A stretch of 64,000 bases of DNA from Callaeas wilsoni (lineage: Eukaryota; Chordata; Aves; Passeriformes; Callaeidae): assembly GCA_013398955.1 (NCBI GenBank), contig VWPU01011870.1, positions 30,004-94,003 on the forward strand, in the 5' to 3' direction. Every line of letters starts with the position of its first letter. Position 1 is the stretch's first letter. Of the stretch, positions 25,261 to 36,950 are shown one piece after another. A model generated the notes under the pieces. That model saw only the letters and a list, made by a program, of their open reading frames with translations. It was not told where the DNA came from and made no database searches. A program made the position numbers and the translations under genes.

Positions 25261-28200
25261 CCCATCTACACCAAAGCCACGCCAAGCCTTCTCCCTACCC
25301 ATGAAAGGCAAATTTAACTCTGGGGGTTTTTTTATTTTTTTGTCCACAGTTAAAATGCAAGATTCATCTCTGCTTCCTTATTAGTATAAGGAAAGAAGGC
25401 CTGCGTTTGACTGTCTGACACATCACAAAAACATGGAACATTCATTAAAGATTTATGGCAACATCAAACATTCTGCTTTACTTTCAATTTTGTCACATAA
25501 TCCCAATAAAACAGTGATTTAGCTGTATATGTTAAAGTTATTTGTCAGTGCTGAGTCCTTCCTGTATCACTGCTGACACACAAATACATAAGCCAGTGAA
25601 GTCAGCCTCCATGGGGTCTGCCTCTTTTGGGAGCGTTTTAAGGATGCTTCTTCTGCAGGAGTATGTTCAGACTGGGCTCTATATTATTTAAGCTTTCCAG
25701 GAAAAAAAAAAAGAAAAAACCCTCTTAAGTAATGCATTAGTGTTATTCTTATCTAGGGAAGGCTTGTGGGACTAAGTGAAAAGATAAAGGAAATAACAGA
25801 GACATGTAGCAGTGCTAATGTTAATATTTGATTAGAAATATTCCAAACAAGATGTCAAGACAAATTCAGCTCTCGTTATCAACACACACCCAGCTTGTTG
25901 AGGATGAAGTAGTGTGTTCAGAGGTACAGTTTAGAACTTAAATTATTTGAAATTAGTTTGGGTTCATAAAATGAAGATCAAGTTTTAAAAAAACCAAACA
26001 AACAAAACAATACCCTAACCCTTCTAATGTAATGCTCAGAATTAATTAGCAGGGACAAGAACTACTGGAATCAAATTCATACCTGTTCTTCTATTATTAC
26101 ATGTTGCTTAATTTAGAACGACACTGTGTGCAACATCAAACCACTTGACTTCGTCTTCCCAAAGCCTTAAATTAAATAATGTAAGTGTCTAAAGTCCTCA
26201 TACTTAACGCATTTTCAATTCTCTCTTTGACCACAGCTGCCACAGGCATAATCTCCTGAATTCAAGTGGCATGACAGCACTATCCTCTGCTACACCTTTG
26301 TCAGTTCACTCCCCCCTTCATACAGTTTCATGTATTCCATTGTTAATTGTAAATGTTTCTATACAGGACTTATCTACTGCAGCAAGGAAGAAAACAATCT
26401 AAAAAAACAACCTGCCTCAGGTTGTAAGTCACCGTGATGGTGCCAATATTGTCATTGTCGACAATGACGTGCAAGGAGAAGATGGAGAAAGAAAGGCACA
26501 CAATTAAGTCTAAGCTGATGGCATGATACCCAGAAGCAATTGTCAGAGAGAGAAACAAGCAGATGGAATTGGATGCAGAGCAGTCAGGAGCAGAGAAATA
26601 GAGCTGTGTCTCAGTTGGGTAAGGATAGCAGGTGAAATGATACAACTGGACAACATCATCTGGAGAGAAAGCTGGCAAAATTTCAAAATGGTAAAATAAA
26701 TAAAACAGAAAAATGGAAAAAAGAGGGAACTAAGGAAGTAAAGAGTTGCTAAGTAGGGATGGGGAAAGCATGGAGTAAGTGCTAAGGGAAGTTGGAATGT
26801 TGAGAAGACTTAAGAACTAAGCAGAAATATCAAGAAGGCTGGATATGGCAATCTGGCCAAGAAACCATTGCTTGAGACTTGGTACAAGCCCACCAGAACT
26901 CAACCCTGAGCCAGGATGTAACTGCAGAAGAGAAATCCACAGCAGTTCCTGACTGTGCTGTGGCCTTCTCAAAACACACTTTGGTGGGACTTAGGTTACT
27001 GGGTATATCAGGATTCACCTGTTCTCTCTGGCTGAACTCCCCCATTATTACATGACTGAAATAATTGTTTTCTGCATGGTAGTTCTGTACAGATTAGGAG
27101 GGGAGGCAGTACTGGAGCCAAATAAAGGTATGAGATGTGTGAAAGCATTTCAAGAGAATGGTTAAGGATACATTTCTTGATGATGGGCACAGAAGTCAGC
27201 AGCAGCCAGAAATGGGGAAGAGGGGGAAGGAAAGACACACTCAAGGCAGTGGGCAGAAGGGCTGGAGAGAATTGTCAGGAGCATCCAACATGGACAAGGA
27301 GCACTGGGGGCTTCGGCCATGTTACTGTGCATCTGTTAGAATTACCTAGGTAGCCCCCTTTTACCATTTCCCCCCCTTTTTATAGATATTTCCTGTGCTC
27401 TTTAAGATATCTTTCATAGAAATTATGATTACTGTTATTTCAGGTATCTGCCTCTATTTCAAGATGCCTGCATGCATCTTAGCTCCTCTGTCAAAGGTGT
27501 TTCACAGCAGACTTAAGGAAAAAGAAAGAGATTAGAAGTGGGAATCAAAAGCCACCATAACTAATAAAGCTTACTTAATTAGACAGCATACAATTATTTT
27601 ATGATCCATGATGTTTTCCTGCAATAATTCGGTCACTGGAACAAAGTACATGTTAGATTTTTTTCTTTCCACAAGAAATCGCCTCTTCCATAATGTTTAA
27701 AAAGCATTATGACCCAACCAGTAATAGATGAATTTGATGAACATGGGCTTTCAAATACAGCTGCACAGGAATCCATAAACTACAGAATGGTTTGTGATGT
27801 ATTTACTTCAGCTTGCTTCAAAGCAAGACTAGTCTTTCTTAAAAAAGGAAAAAAAACCCACAACAAAGAACTGACCTTGATTTTGCTGAAGGAAATCATT
27901 GACAAGATTTTGTGGGGGAAAAGATAGACTGGTAAAATACAAAATCTTTTTATATAAAGACATGTCAAGTTACATCAAGAATAGTTTTGGACTATGCAAC
28001 TGTATTTTGTCTCAGGCATTTGCTAAACTTAACAAGCTGAAATAGACAACAGTAGAGTTGTTAAGATTTATTTCTTATTTTCTTCAAAACGTCTGTGTTT
28101 GTTTCTGAGCAAGAGGATGATTTTCCCATCCTGAGAAACAGTGAAAGAGACAGTATTTTTCAGTGTAAGCTGGGAGATGGAAATTAATGAAAGATACTTG

Positions 28201-30354
28201 TAAATCATTCATCAGCCTTGGCAGTGCCAGGCATTTTGCATTTCAATACCTCCATGGTTCTAAGAACAGCATAAGGTCAGTTTATAGACATCAGACTATT
28301 TCCCCATCAAATGTATCACGGATTTACCAGGAGAAGGATATTCACCCCTTCCATCTCCTGATTAGGGAAGAGCCGACCATTGTAGCAGTTCTCCTCTGAA
28401 GAGTTCCTGGCATGCTGACAGACTTTTTTCCCAGCACTATTGCATCCTAATGAGCAAGACTCCAGCCTGCTCTAAGAGCTGTTTCTCTCGCTTACCACAA
28501 GGTTTTGTGCACATGTATGTGACTCTTCTGAGAATAAATTGTGAACACTGTGTTTTCCATGTACAAGTATTTCTTTTTTGAGGCACTGCATCTCCTCATT
28601 GAAGACATTCAGCTTCTTCCTAAGGCAGCGGGACAGTGGTTGTCACATTATGTTTCAATCTCAGATGACAGCATATTTTTCAAGTGTCCCTGCATTTACC
28701 TCAAAGTTTCCTCTCTCTTGACAAAGTTGCTCCTAAACAAGCCAGAAATTGTGAGCTAGGAGATGATACCTCCTTTCTAAAGCCCTTAGCAGGTCTTTGC
28801 TTTTCTCTGATCATTTTTCCTTTTCCTTCTTTCGTAAAACCTCATGCCGCTTGCCAATATCAACATTTAGAAAGTGTAAATTAATTATTTAATTTTTTTA
28901 AAAAGCACATCTGTTTCGGTAGAATTACAACAAAAATGTGAAGAAGCAGAAATACTTCTCGTTCAGCTACTAGCACTGTGGTAGGAGTCTGAGGGCTCAC
29001 TTATCTGAGTTACAGCATATTCCATAAACATGATTGTGCCCTAATGATACCACTGATACCACTGTCCTTTAGCGAAGCCCTGGGGCCACGCAGAGTGTTC
29101 AATGCCGTGGACAGCAGCTCATGTTTTGCACGCTGCCTAAGGCCTAAATAGGCCTTTCATATACAGGCCAGATGTTCACTCTTTCTTAGGCCAGCTTAAG
29201 GCTAGAACAAACCTTTTCAACCAGGGTTTATCAGAGTTTCTAAATTACATGCTGGGAAGAAATTTAATTGGTTTAATTAAGAAAGTTTATTTCATGGTAA
29301 TTCAGTTTTGTTATGCTGCAAGACTTAATGTGTCCTCTGATAGGAGTGATTTGTTATAAATATTCATAGCAATCCTCTTCTCATCCAAGCCAAAAAAAAT
29401 ATATATTCAAGTAGAAAGTTGCAAATTAAAAAAAGAGTACTTTCTATATTCTGGAACATGATTGACCAAATCTCCTCACAGTAGAATCTATGCCTATTTA
29501 AGTCAGGGTAATTGTCATCTCTCTGTATAAATCACACAGTGCTCACAGATTCTCTCTGTTTCCAACAGAAATGTCAAAGGCAACAAGGTCACATCCTGAC
29601 TGCTTTTTTCCCCAGGAAGTTTTAGTCATTATTTTTCTTGACCAATTGGTGTGTATTGCTGAGATTTGGGGGTTTGTTTTGGATGTGGTGGGGTTTTTTT
29701 CCAAAAGCCATCATAAGAAACAAAACATTTTATGTAATATTCAATACAAATACCATAAAGCTGATTTATTGTGTTTTGAAGTGAGCCCTGCCTGACTGAG
29801 AGGCCTGCCAATGCACGCTGCAGAACCACACACCCAGGGGTAGAAAGGCAGTGTACTCTAGAGGCCCTGCTACCTGTGGAGGTCATGACTTCATCCTTCA
29901 CACTGAACAGACACCATGACTTAGCTAAATATCCAAATTCTCAGACATCAGTCACTACCATAATGGGCCTGCAGGTCAGGCAAGACAACAGGAGGAAAAC
30001 TGATGTTGATTCAGCTGGGTTCTTCTGAGGCTCAGGCATCCTTCACACTTCTCTCTTTGCCCCTCACCGCCAATCACTACCGCAGTGAGGAGGCTGCAAG
30101 GAACGTTCATGCGTTGGATGCAGAGCTCTCCAGCTGCAGAGAAGATCCACACTTCAATAGTGGGTTCACTCTCTCAGCAGCAAATTTAGTGCAGGCAAAT
30201 GGTGCCCAGGGACGGCGCTGATGTCCCCTGCCCACGTACCCCTGACACCACCACTGCTGCCGAGTTGGTCCCATCACTGAGTCCCCAAACCTACCAAATC
30301 ACAATGAGGCAACAGCTTGGCCTTGTAAATCAAAATTAGAGGGAAGTCTGCAAG
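25261..30354. other. AT-rich unique DNA, no gene seen
   Basis: About 5 kb of single-copy sequence. It includes an 18-bp perfect palindrome centred on GTCGAC at 26,451-26,468 and a 102-codon frame on the minus strand at 26,370-26,678 that I cannot identify. The stretch 29,240-29,345 has evenly spaced AATT/TTAATTAA-type words of the kind often seen in conserved non-coding elements, but conservation cannot be judged from one sequence. Confidence 0.6.
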
Positions 30355-30360
30355 AATATA
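30355..30360. repeat. Target-site duplication, left copy
   Basis: AATATA lies directly before the TG that opens the LTR and is repeated exactly after its closing CA. Six-base duplications are typical of the integrases of alpha- and beta-like retroviruses, including the ERVK group. Confidence 0.85.
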
Positions 30361-31026
30361 TGTTGGGGAAGATGAAACAGGAAAGCCTTATAAATATGAT
30401 TGCCTGGCAAAAGAGGCTGAGAATACGGAAACTATAAGTGAGATTGAAATGCAAGCAAGCTTTGAGATACCAAGCCTTAGTTACTGAACAACTGGAACAC
30501 AATGGTATGGCCGGCAGAAGGTAATCCCCTCTCTGATTGAACAATACCCTCTGCTTGCAGACAGCTCCAAGGGTCAGAGCAGACCCTGCTGGCTTGGCAG
30601 CAGGGGTCCAATGAGTAGTTTCTAAAGCTTAAAATGTAACGCAACATGGGAATGTAACAATTCTTATAGGCTGTATGTAAATACTATAGGATTTGTATCT
30701 TGTACTAGATTGGTTAGTGGAAATTAGAATATTCAACACAGAAGAAGATTTATTGTATTGTAAACGAGAACCTCGCTCTCTTTTCTCTCTTTTTACTACT
30801 TCCACTACTTCTCCTACTTCTTCTTGCCCTTACTGTCTCTTGCTCTTACCTTTGCTTCTCTTGCTCTCTTACTTTTCTGGCCTGCTTCGAGCTGCAGCTG
30901 GCAGCTCCAAGCAGGGCCACTGTACCCACGCCCTTCATAAATAAACTACACACTCTAAGACCCAACCACAGAGATGTCTCGTCTATAGCCGTCCCGACCA
31001 TACAAACCAACCAAGAAGATCCCACA
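30361..31026 (+). mobile_element. Endogenous retrovirus solo LTR (ERVK-like)
   Basis: A 666-bp element begins TGTTGGGGAAGATGAAACAG and ends CCCACA, so it has the TG...CA termini of a retroviral LTR. It is flanked by perfect 6-bp duplications (AATATA). An AATAAA polyadenylation signal at 30,940-30,945 near the right end sets the orientation as plus, with the U3-like part on the left. A pyrimidine-rich stretch of CTT/CTC words runs from about 30,775 to 30,880. There is no primer-binding site, gag, pol or env next to it, so it is a solo LTR left by recombination between the two LTRs of a provirus. The 84-codon frame at 30,693-30,944 lies wholly inside the LTR and is not a gene. The 6-bp duplication favours ERVK over ERVL (usually 5 bp). 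The sequence looks like LTRs I associate with passerine birds, but I cannot name the subfamily with confidence. Confidence 0.9.
30940..30945 (+). promoter_or_regulatory. LTR polyadenylation signal AATAAA
   Basis: A canonical hexamer about 80 bp before the LTR's right end, where R/U5 polyadenylation would be expected. It supports the plus orientation and could still end host transcripts that read into the element. Confidence 0.6.
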
Positions 31027-31032
31027 AATATA
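31027..31032. repeat. Target-site duplication, right copy
   Basis: AATATA follows the terminal CA of the LTR and matches the left copy at 30,355-30,360 exactly. Confidence 0.85.
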
Positions 31033-34000
31033 GAGCAGCTATCATAGGAGAAATCCCTCAGCCCTTGTTACTGCCTTTGTAAGATTTTCTGTTACACAAA
31101 TCCGTCAATGCCACAGACAGGATTCTGGCTCCGTGTTTTTGCTGCTGTTCAAACACAGGTAGAAAGAGCATTTCCCAAATGAACAGCTAATCTCAAAGAA
31201 CACAAGAAAAAGTAGGGAGAAAGAGACACGCCAGAGTGTTATACACTGAAGAGATGGCAAATATTTTTGATTAGAGCAACCCAAGGTTCTCAGCTCTTAA
31301 TATGTTGAACTCTATTTACTAGTGGTTTTTCATTTAAAAAACCCCAACCCAACAACTAAGTAGTAATCAAGGCTTTCCAAAAACTTTATTTGCCAGTCAC
31401 AGCATGACTCTGAAAGTCATTTAATTTTTGGGTCTCAGTTTGGCCCTAAGATAGAAGACATTTTTACACATATTATGCAGATTTGCATGATTTCCTCAAG
31501 GCTTTGTAAAACTGCAGCTCTCAGATATGAAAAAAGCACACAGGTACATTTTCAAATATTTCTTTTCAAATACTTATATGTTTCTGGCAAGTTAAGCAAT
31601 GAAAAATACCAGGATTATTTACTAGGATCCACAGCGGTACCTGAAGTCAGGAGTTACACTGAACAGACAAAAATAGAATACTTTTTGTGCTCCAAGTCTG
31701 TTTTGCCTTGTGTGATTTGCAGCAGACCAAGCACAACTCCTGATTCTGTATCTGAGGTGGGGGCTAATGTAGTATCAGACAACACGAAAAGACCCTTGAA
31801 CACATGTTAATATATTTTAATATGACTTCTCACATTAAAAAAAAAAAAAATGAAAGAATGATCTGTAAGAATTTCAGCACAGTATCTACAAAAGGGTTAT
31901 TTTTGATATCCGTCAGTTAAAACACCTTCATAGGAAAGGTCCTGAGCTGCCCTCACTCATATGTATGGCTCAGAGAGACTCAGAATGAAGAGCAAGAACA
32001 ATTGTATTTTAAAGGATGTGTGAGTTCCTTTCTTCTCTGTTAATACTGCACTGTGTAGAACAGTTTATCACCCAGTTCCTACAAAAGCTGCAGTGCTTTC
32101 AGATATTCATGCCAAAATAAAACCCCAAACAAACAAACAAACAAACCCAAAAAAAACCCAACAAGAACTAACCTACAAATAACCCCCTACTCTTCAGCAA
32201 ACAGATCAACTTTTTCTCAGCTGGTTAAATTAGGGAAGTGATGAGCCTTCTCTAGGTTAGTAAAACATAAATCAGATATCTTGACAACACCTCTCTGCCA
32301 AATCATAGCAAGAAAAACAAATCCATTTACAAAAAATCCGATTGATACAAATGGTATTTTCTTTTCAGTTCCCATTGCTATATGAGTACTTGAGGCAACA
32401 AGAAGGTAGAATTAATCTTCTTTAATACTGCAAGGAACACATTTCAAAATAAACAGTATTATCAATCTATTCTTTTTTTATCAAAACAAGAAGGATAAAG
32501 AAACAGCATAGCTGACTCTTATTGTGAGAGACTGGCAGAGCCAGGAATGTGCAGCTGACACAACCACTGGGAAAGAAACAATCTGCCTTTTTAGCTGGCC
32601 TACCTGCACTTTGAGGTTAGATAAGTGCACTGAAGGTTAGAAAAGTGCCGTTTCCTTCCACAATCTAAATGTGCCAGCCTGTCACAGCACTACAGACAAT
32701 AGATGGCTGGTGACTTCTTGCTCTCTGTCTGATCTGCAGCTCCTGATGACAGCTCTTTCTCTCGAGTTTACCAGATCAACATTGCCATAATGGTTTATGA
32801 CAATGCAGTAATGCAGGACTACCTGCACAGATGCACATTTATTCCTTCTGTTGACAGAAACTCAATTCATTTTTCAGAATCCACACTATAGCTCCCTACA
32901 AAATGAGCTGTGGAGAACTCTCAGCTACAGTGAATTGAGTAGTTTTGAGAACAAACCATTGGGAGAAGACATTATGTGACAAAAGCATCTCAAATTCAAA
33001 TGTGCTCTTTCCAGAGAAAGAAAAAAAACCTTTTTTAAAAAAAAAATACAACTTGACCCAGAGAACATCAGATTACATATGTGCACCAAAAAAATATGTT
33101 GCCCTTCTGAGTTTCCAGAATCAATTTCTGTATTTGAATGTAATTTTTTAATCCTTTGTTTACGTTTGTAAAATTCCTAAGAAAAGGGAATATATGGAGC
33201 AACCTGGTTGCTAGCAATGCCATATTCTTGGATGAGATGAGAAATCCACTGAAAGGGTTGTAATAAAAGAAGTGTGGGGAGGGGAAAAGGAAGAAAATTG
33301 GAACACAAAGCTATGAGACCATTATATGAATTTAAAAGAATGGTATAATGGACAGAGGCAGAGATGGTAGGTGTGACAAGAGAAATAAAAGGTTTAAACT
33401 TCAGTATCACGTGCAGAGAGGAAAAGCCCATCAGGGGCAAAGTATTCCAGATGATGGAGGAGATCATTTCTGCTATGAATTTTTTAATACATCAGAGAGA
33501 AATGAGCTACGTGTCCAAACAGCCAGAAAGAAAAACTCACAGAAGTCTGACCAAAGACACCAGTACTTGTTACCAAGGTGAACAGTTGGGCTGCAAAAAT
33601 CTTAGCTTTTATTTTAGACAAACTTATCTGTTCTTCAATAATATCCACTTGGACACCTACAGCAAAATTTACTTAATTCACCTCTCTGACCACAGGTAAA
33701 GTCGCTATATTAAAAATTTGCTCTTAGTATTTTCTGTTCCACTCAAATGCATACCTTTCTTATGAATCATTGCAAGTGTGCTATACTTTAGCTTTAATTC
33801 ACCTGCAGATTTATCCAGGACCAAAAAGATTATTTAAAAGAAGTAATTTTAACATTTTTCTACACTTTTACTATTGCTTTCAATGGAATTTGGTATAATA
33901 CATAGTTTTGGCTAGGCATTGTGTCACTCTGAGTACAGACACACCATTCAACCACAAATTATCTCTGCTTCTCATTACTAATGTTCATTCACTGCATGAA

Positions 34001-36859
34001 TTCCATGCAGGAACTACACCTTAAAGCAACATCAGTCCTCTGTGAAATTAGAAACTGAAGACTGTTTCATTAGCCACCTTTTTATTTGATGTCGACATTG
34101 CACAGGCTTTAGACTGAAGTTCATAACCTGTTCATAAGCAGTATTTTTTCAGTTCACTTGCTACCATGGAAAAGAACCAAACCAATTAAGAATGCTAAAA
34201 TTGCCATTTCGTTTTCACTAAGGAAAGAGAGAGATTCTGCTAAACTGACAATAAAGAAAAAATATCTCACTACAGGAATTATCCAATTTGACTAGATAGG
34301 TCATTTCATTAACTAAAAAGTAACAACATCTCTAATCAGTCTTTCTCACCTATAAATTACCATTTTTATCTCTTCAAATCTTTAATTCACTGTTGCTTTT
34401 CTTCCCATTTGCTAACAACTACTGCCTTTGAAACACTACCATCAACCACATCAAAGGCATTTAAAGTAGAGGGGGGGTTCACCCTGGATTGTACACCTTG
34501 GGGATCATTTTCCCCATTTTTTTCCCCCACTGGTATATTTTAACACAAATTTGCTTAAACTAGCATGACAATGTGTCATTCATTACATACACTAAGTGTC
34601 ATGGGAAGTAGGTCAAGTAAAACATGTCCAGTGCACTCCCCTCCAAGCACAAAGAGCAACAAGAAGAGGAATCTTTCATGAGCAAGGTGAATTCCATCTC
34701 AAAGGAGCTTGCTGCATGAAATGGTGCAAAGAGGTGGAGGGGGAAATCCACATCCACGAGAAAAGCACAATGCCCACATTGGATGGATGCATATTTTGGT
34801 GAACTAGAATGCACCCATACCTGTATACAAATATGCACACATACACATGTAGATAAAAGACCAAAAGGCCAGCTAAAGCTGCTTCCAGAAAGTCTGAACT
34901 TACAGGACTGATAACTCACGCAGACATTCATCTTAGCACTGGACCCCAGTATCAAACACCAGACACAGGCCACTGCTGTCATCTCTTCAGATGTGTTTCT
35001 ATCTTGCTAATTGTCTAAAAGGAAATTAAGTTGGTTAAGGTAAAGCTGAGAGCAGGGACTTTTCAGTTGAGAGCTCTGTCTATGAAATTCCATGTGTTCA
35101 GCAAAGTCCCTTCTTTGCCCATCTTCAAAGCTCAGACTGAGACTTTTCTACTGAAATGTTCCATATCTGATTATTTCGCGCCTGCCTTCTCTTTTCTGCT
35201 TCTCTTTTTGGCTCTTTGTCCCTCAGTCTCCTCGCTAAGAAAGGCTGCTCTCACTGAAGCATTGAATCTTCCTCTTTTCTGAGGTTTTACTTTTAGATCT
35301 GTGCAGTGTCCCAGATACAGACAGTCAGCACTCTGGACAATGACAGAATAGATAAGGAACTTCAAACTTTCACCAAGAAAGTATTTCACAGAAGCCTCCA
35401 GCAGAACAGAAATGTGGCAAGTTACCTCAGTTATCCTTTAACAACATTTGGAAAATAATACAGAAACAAGTCAGAGTCACACAATTATAGCATTGGTCCA
35501 GGCTTATACCATCATCAGAGACATTAAGCATCGCTCTCAAATTACTGTCAGGGGTGCATTTCTGTTTATGCTCACTGTAGAAATCAATAAGTCCACTGGT
35601 ACTCTGCCCTCTGACTGAGACACTTCCTCTGGTAAAACTTCCCCCAGTGGCCTCAGCATCCTCTCCAGTGGTACAGGCAGCACAATCAAGCAAGGAAGAA
35701 AAAGGCAAAATTCTCTATAAAAGTGAGAAAAGCCTTTTTCTTCCACCCAGAAACTACTTGGGCAGAGGATGCTACAATTTACATCTTCATTGCAACAAAT
35801 TGGTTCCTGTGTATGAGCGAATATATTTTTCAATTTTTCAAAGTCCTGTAGAAAGAATGTGTCACTTGATTTATGCGGTACAGTGAAAAAAGCCTATGTA
35901 CCAATGATCTACATTCAAACCAAGTGAGATTTGGGCATGCAAATTTCCCAGGATTAACTAACTTTCACACATGATTTTTCTTTCCTGCGATGAAATCACT
36001 ACCTGTACCAGAATTCATAAATACTCGTAAATAGCAATATAAACAAGTACTCATAAATAGCAGCTTCACTGTGTAGATGCTAGCATGCTATTGAAGAGAC
36101 CTGAATATCCCAGTTCAATTCCCAGGTCCTATTCTCCAACTTCCTCCAGAAGTGTCAGAATGCTGATGAGTTTAATCACTAATACAATAGATCATACACA
36201 GGGCACAGTCCATCATGTGGGAATGGGTTTAAAAAAAAAAATTATTTCACCTATCAGAGGTCATTTCCTAAGGCTAGAAGGCTTCTCAAGCACTCTCTGT
36301 CAGATCAAAAGTCTATTTACCCTTCAGCAAGGAATCATTTTTCTCTGTTCTCTAATCTCTTGAATATTATATGATATAACTGATACTACGCAACAGTTTT
36401 TGTAGCTCTTACCATTGACCAGGTTTCTTTGTAGATATAAGGAAACACAGGAAATCTGTATATTTTCCTGCTTTAGTCTCATTATCATTTGAATGGAAGA
36501 TTGTATGTAAATCATATGAAATCAAATGTTTCTGTACTGTTGTGTCCTGTACACACACATGAAGACCCTTTCTGAGCAGCACTAGTGTGCTGCCTTCAAG
36601 CTACCTCACCTTGTTAGCAATGCATCTTTTAATCTGTCACATTTTCCATTTGCTTTATTCTGCTAGCAGAAGGGTTTTTTCCTCTAGCTTGAAGTACTTT
36701 CTAACAATATCCAAACAATAATTAAAATAAAAGCTTAACAATTAGTAATACCAACTGGTATTTCTTTCAGATTTTTTTTTCCATGTAATTCAAACACGTC
36801 AAGACACTGAGTAACCATTATTAACTGCAGTTTGTAGCAGACAGAAAAAAATAAGTGCT
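31033..36859. other. AT-rich unique DNA, no gene seen
   Basis: About 5.8 kb of unique sequence. A 111-codon frame at 33,364-33,699 ends at a CAG|GTAAAG donor-like site (GT at 33,696) but has no matching acceptor or recognisable product. A short CAAA run is at 32,126-32,145 and an imperfect 16-bp direct repeat at 36,022-36,063. Several A-runs occur (for example near 31,837) without any retrocopy attached. Confidence 0.6.
32126..32145 (+). repeat. (CAAA)5 microsatellite
   Basis: Five perfect CAAA units lie inside a longer A/C-rich stretch (about 32,113-32,163). Confidence 0.85.
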
Positions 36860-36950
36860 AGAGAACTAAAGTGCTCTGTCACATGCCACACAGGCTGCCA
36901 AAGGCATAATGAGGAATAAAAAACTGAATTCCAGTCTCCAAGATCTGTGA
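36860..36950 (-). repeat. MIR-type SINE relic (probable)
   Basis: The plus strand resembles the reverse complement of a MIR-type core: AACTAAAGTGCTCTGTCACA, CCACACAGGCTGCC, then GAGGAATAAAAAACTGAA and TTCCAGTCTCC. The consensus counterparts are TTAAGTGACTTGCCCAAGGT, TCACACAGCTAG, GGAATAGAACCC and AGGTCTCC. The blocks are co-linear but diverged. A different old tRNA-derived SINE is possible. Confidence 0.45.

Noticed and set aside
26370..26678. 102-codon minus frame covering the 18-bp palindrome
   Set aside because: The acceptor is plausible but there is no clean donor, and the hydrophobic middle does not match any family I know.
30693..30944. 84-codon plus frame
   Set aside because: It lies entirely inside the solo LTR.
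33364..33699. 111-codon plus frame ending at CAG|GTAAAG
   Set aside because: No matching acceptor, no known protein similarity, and Lys/Ser-rich composition typical of AT-rich chance frames.
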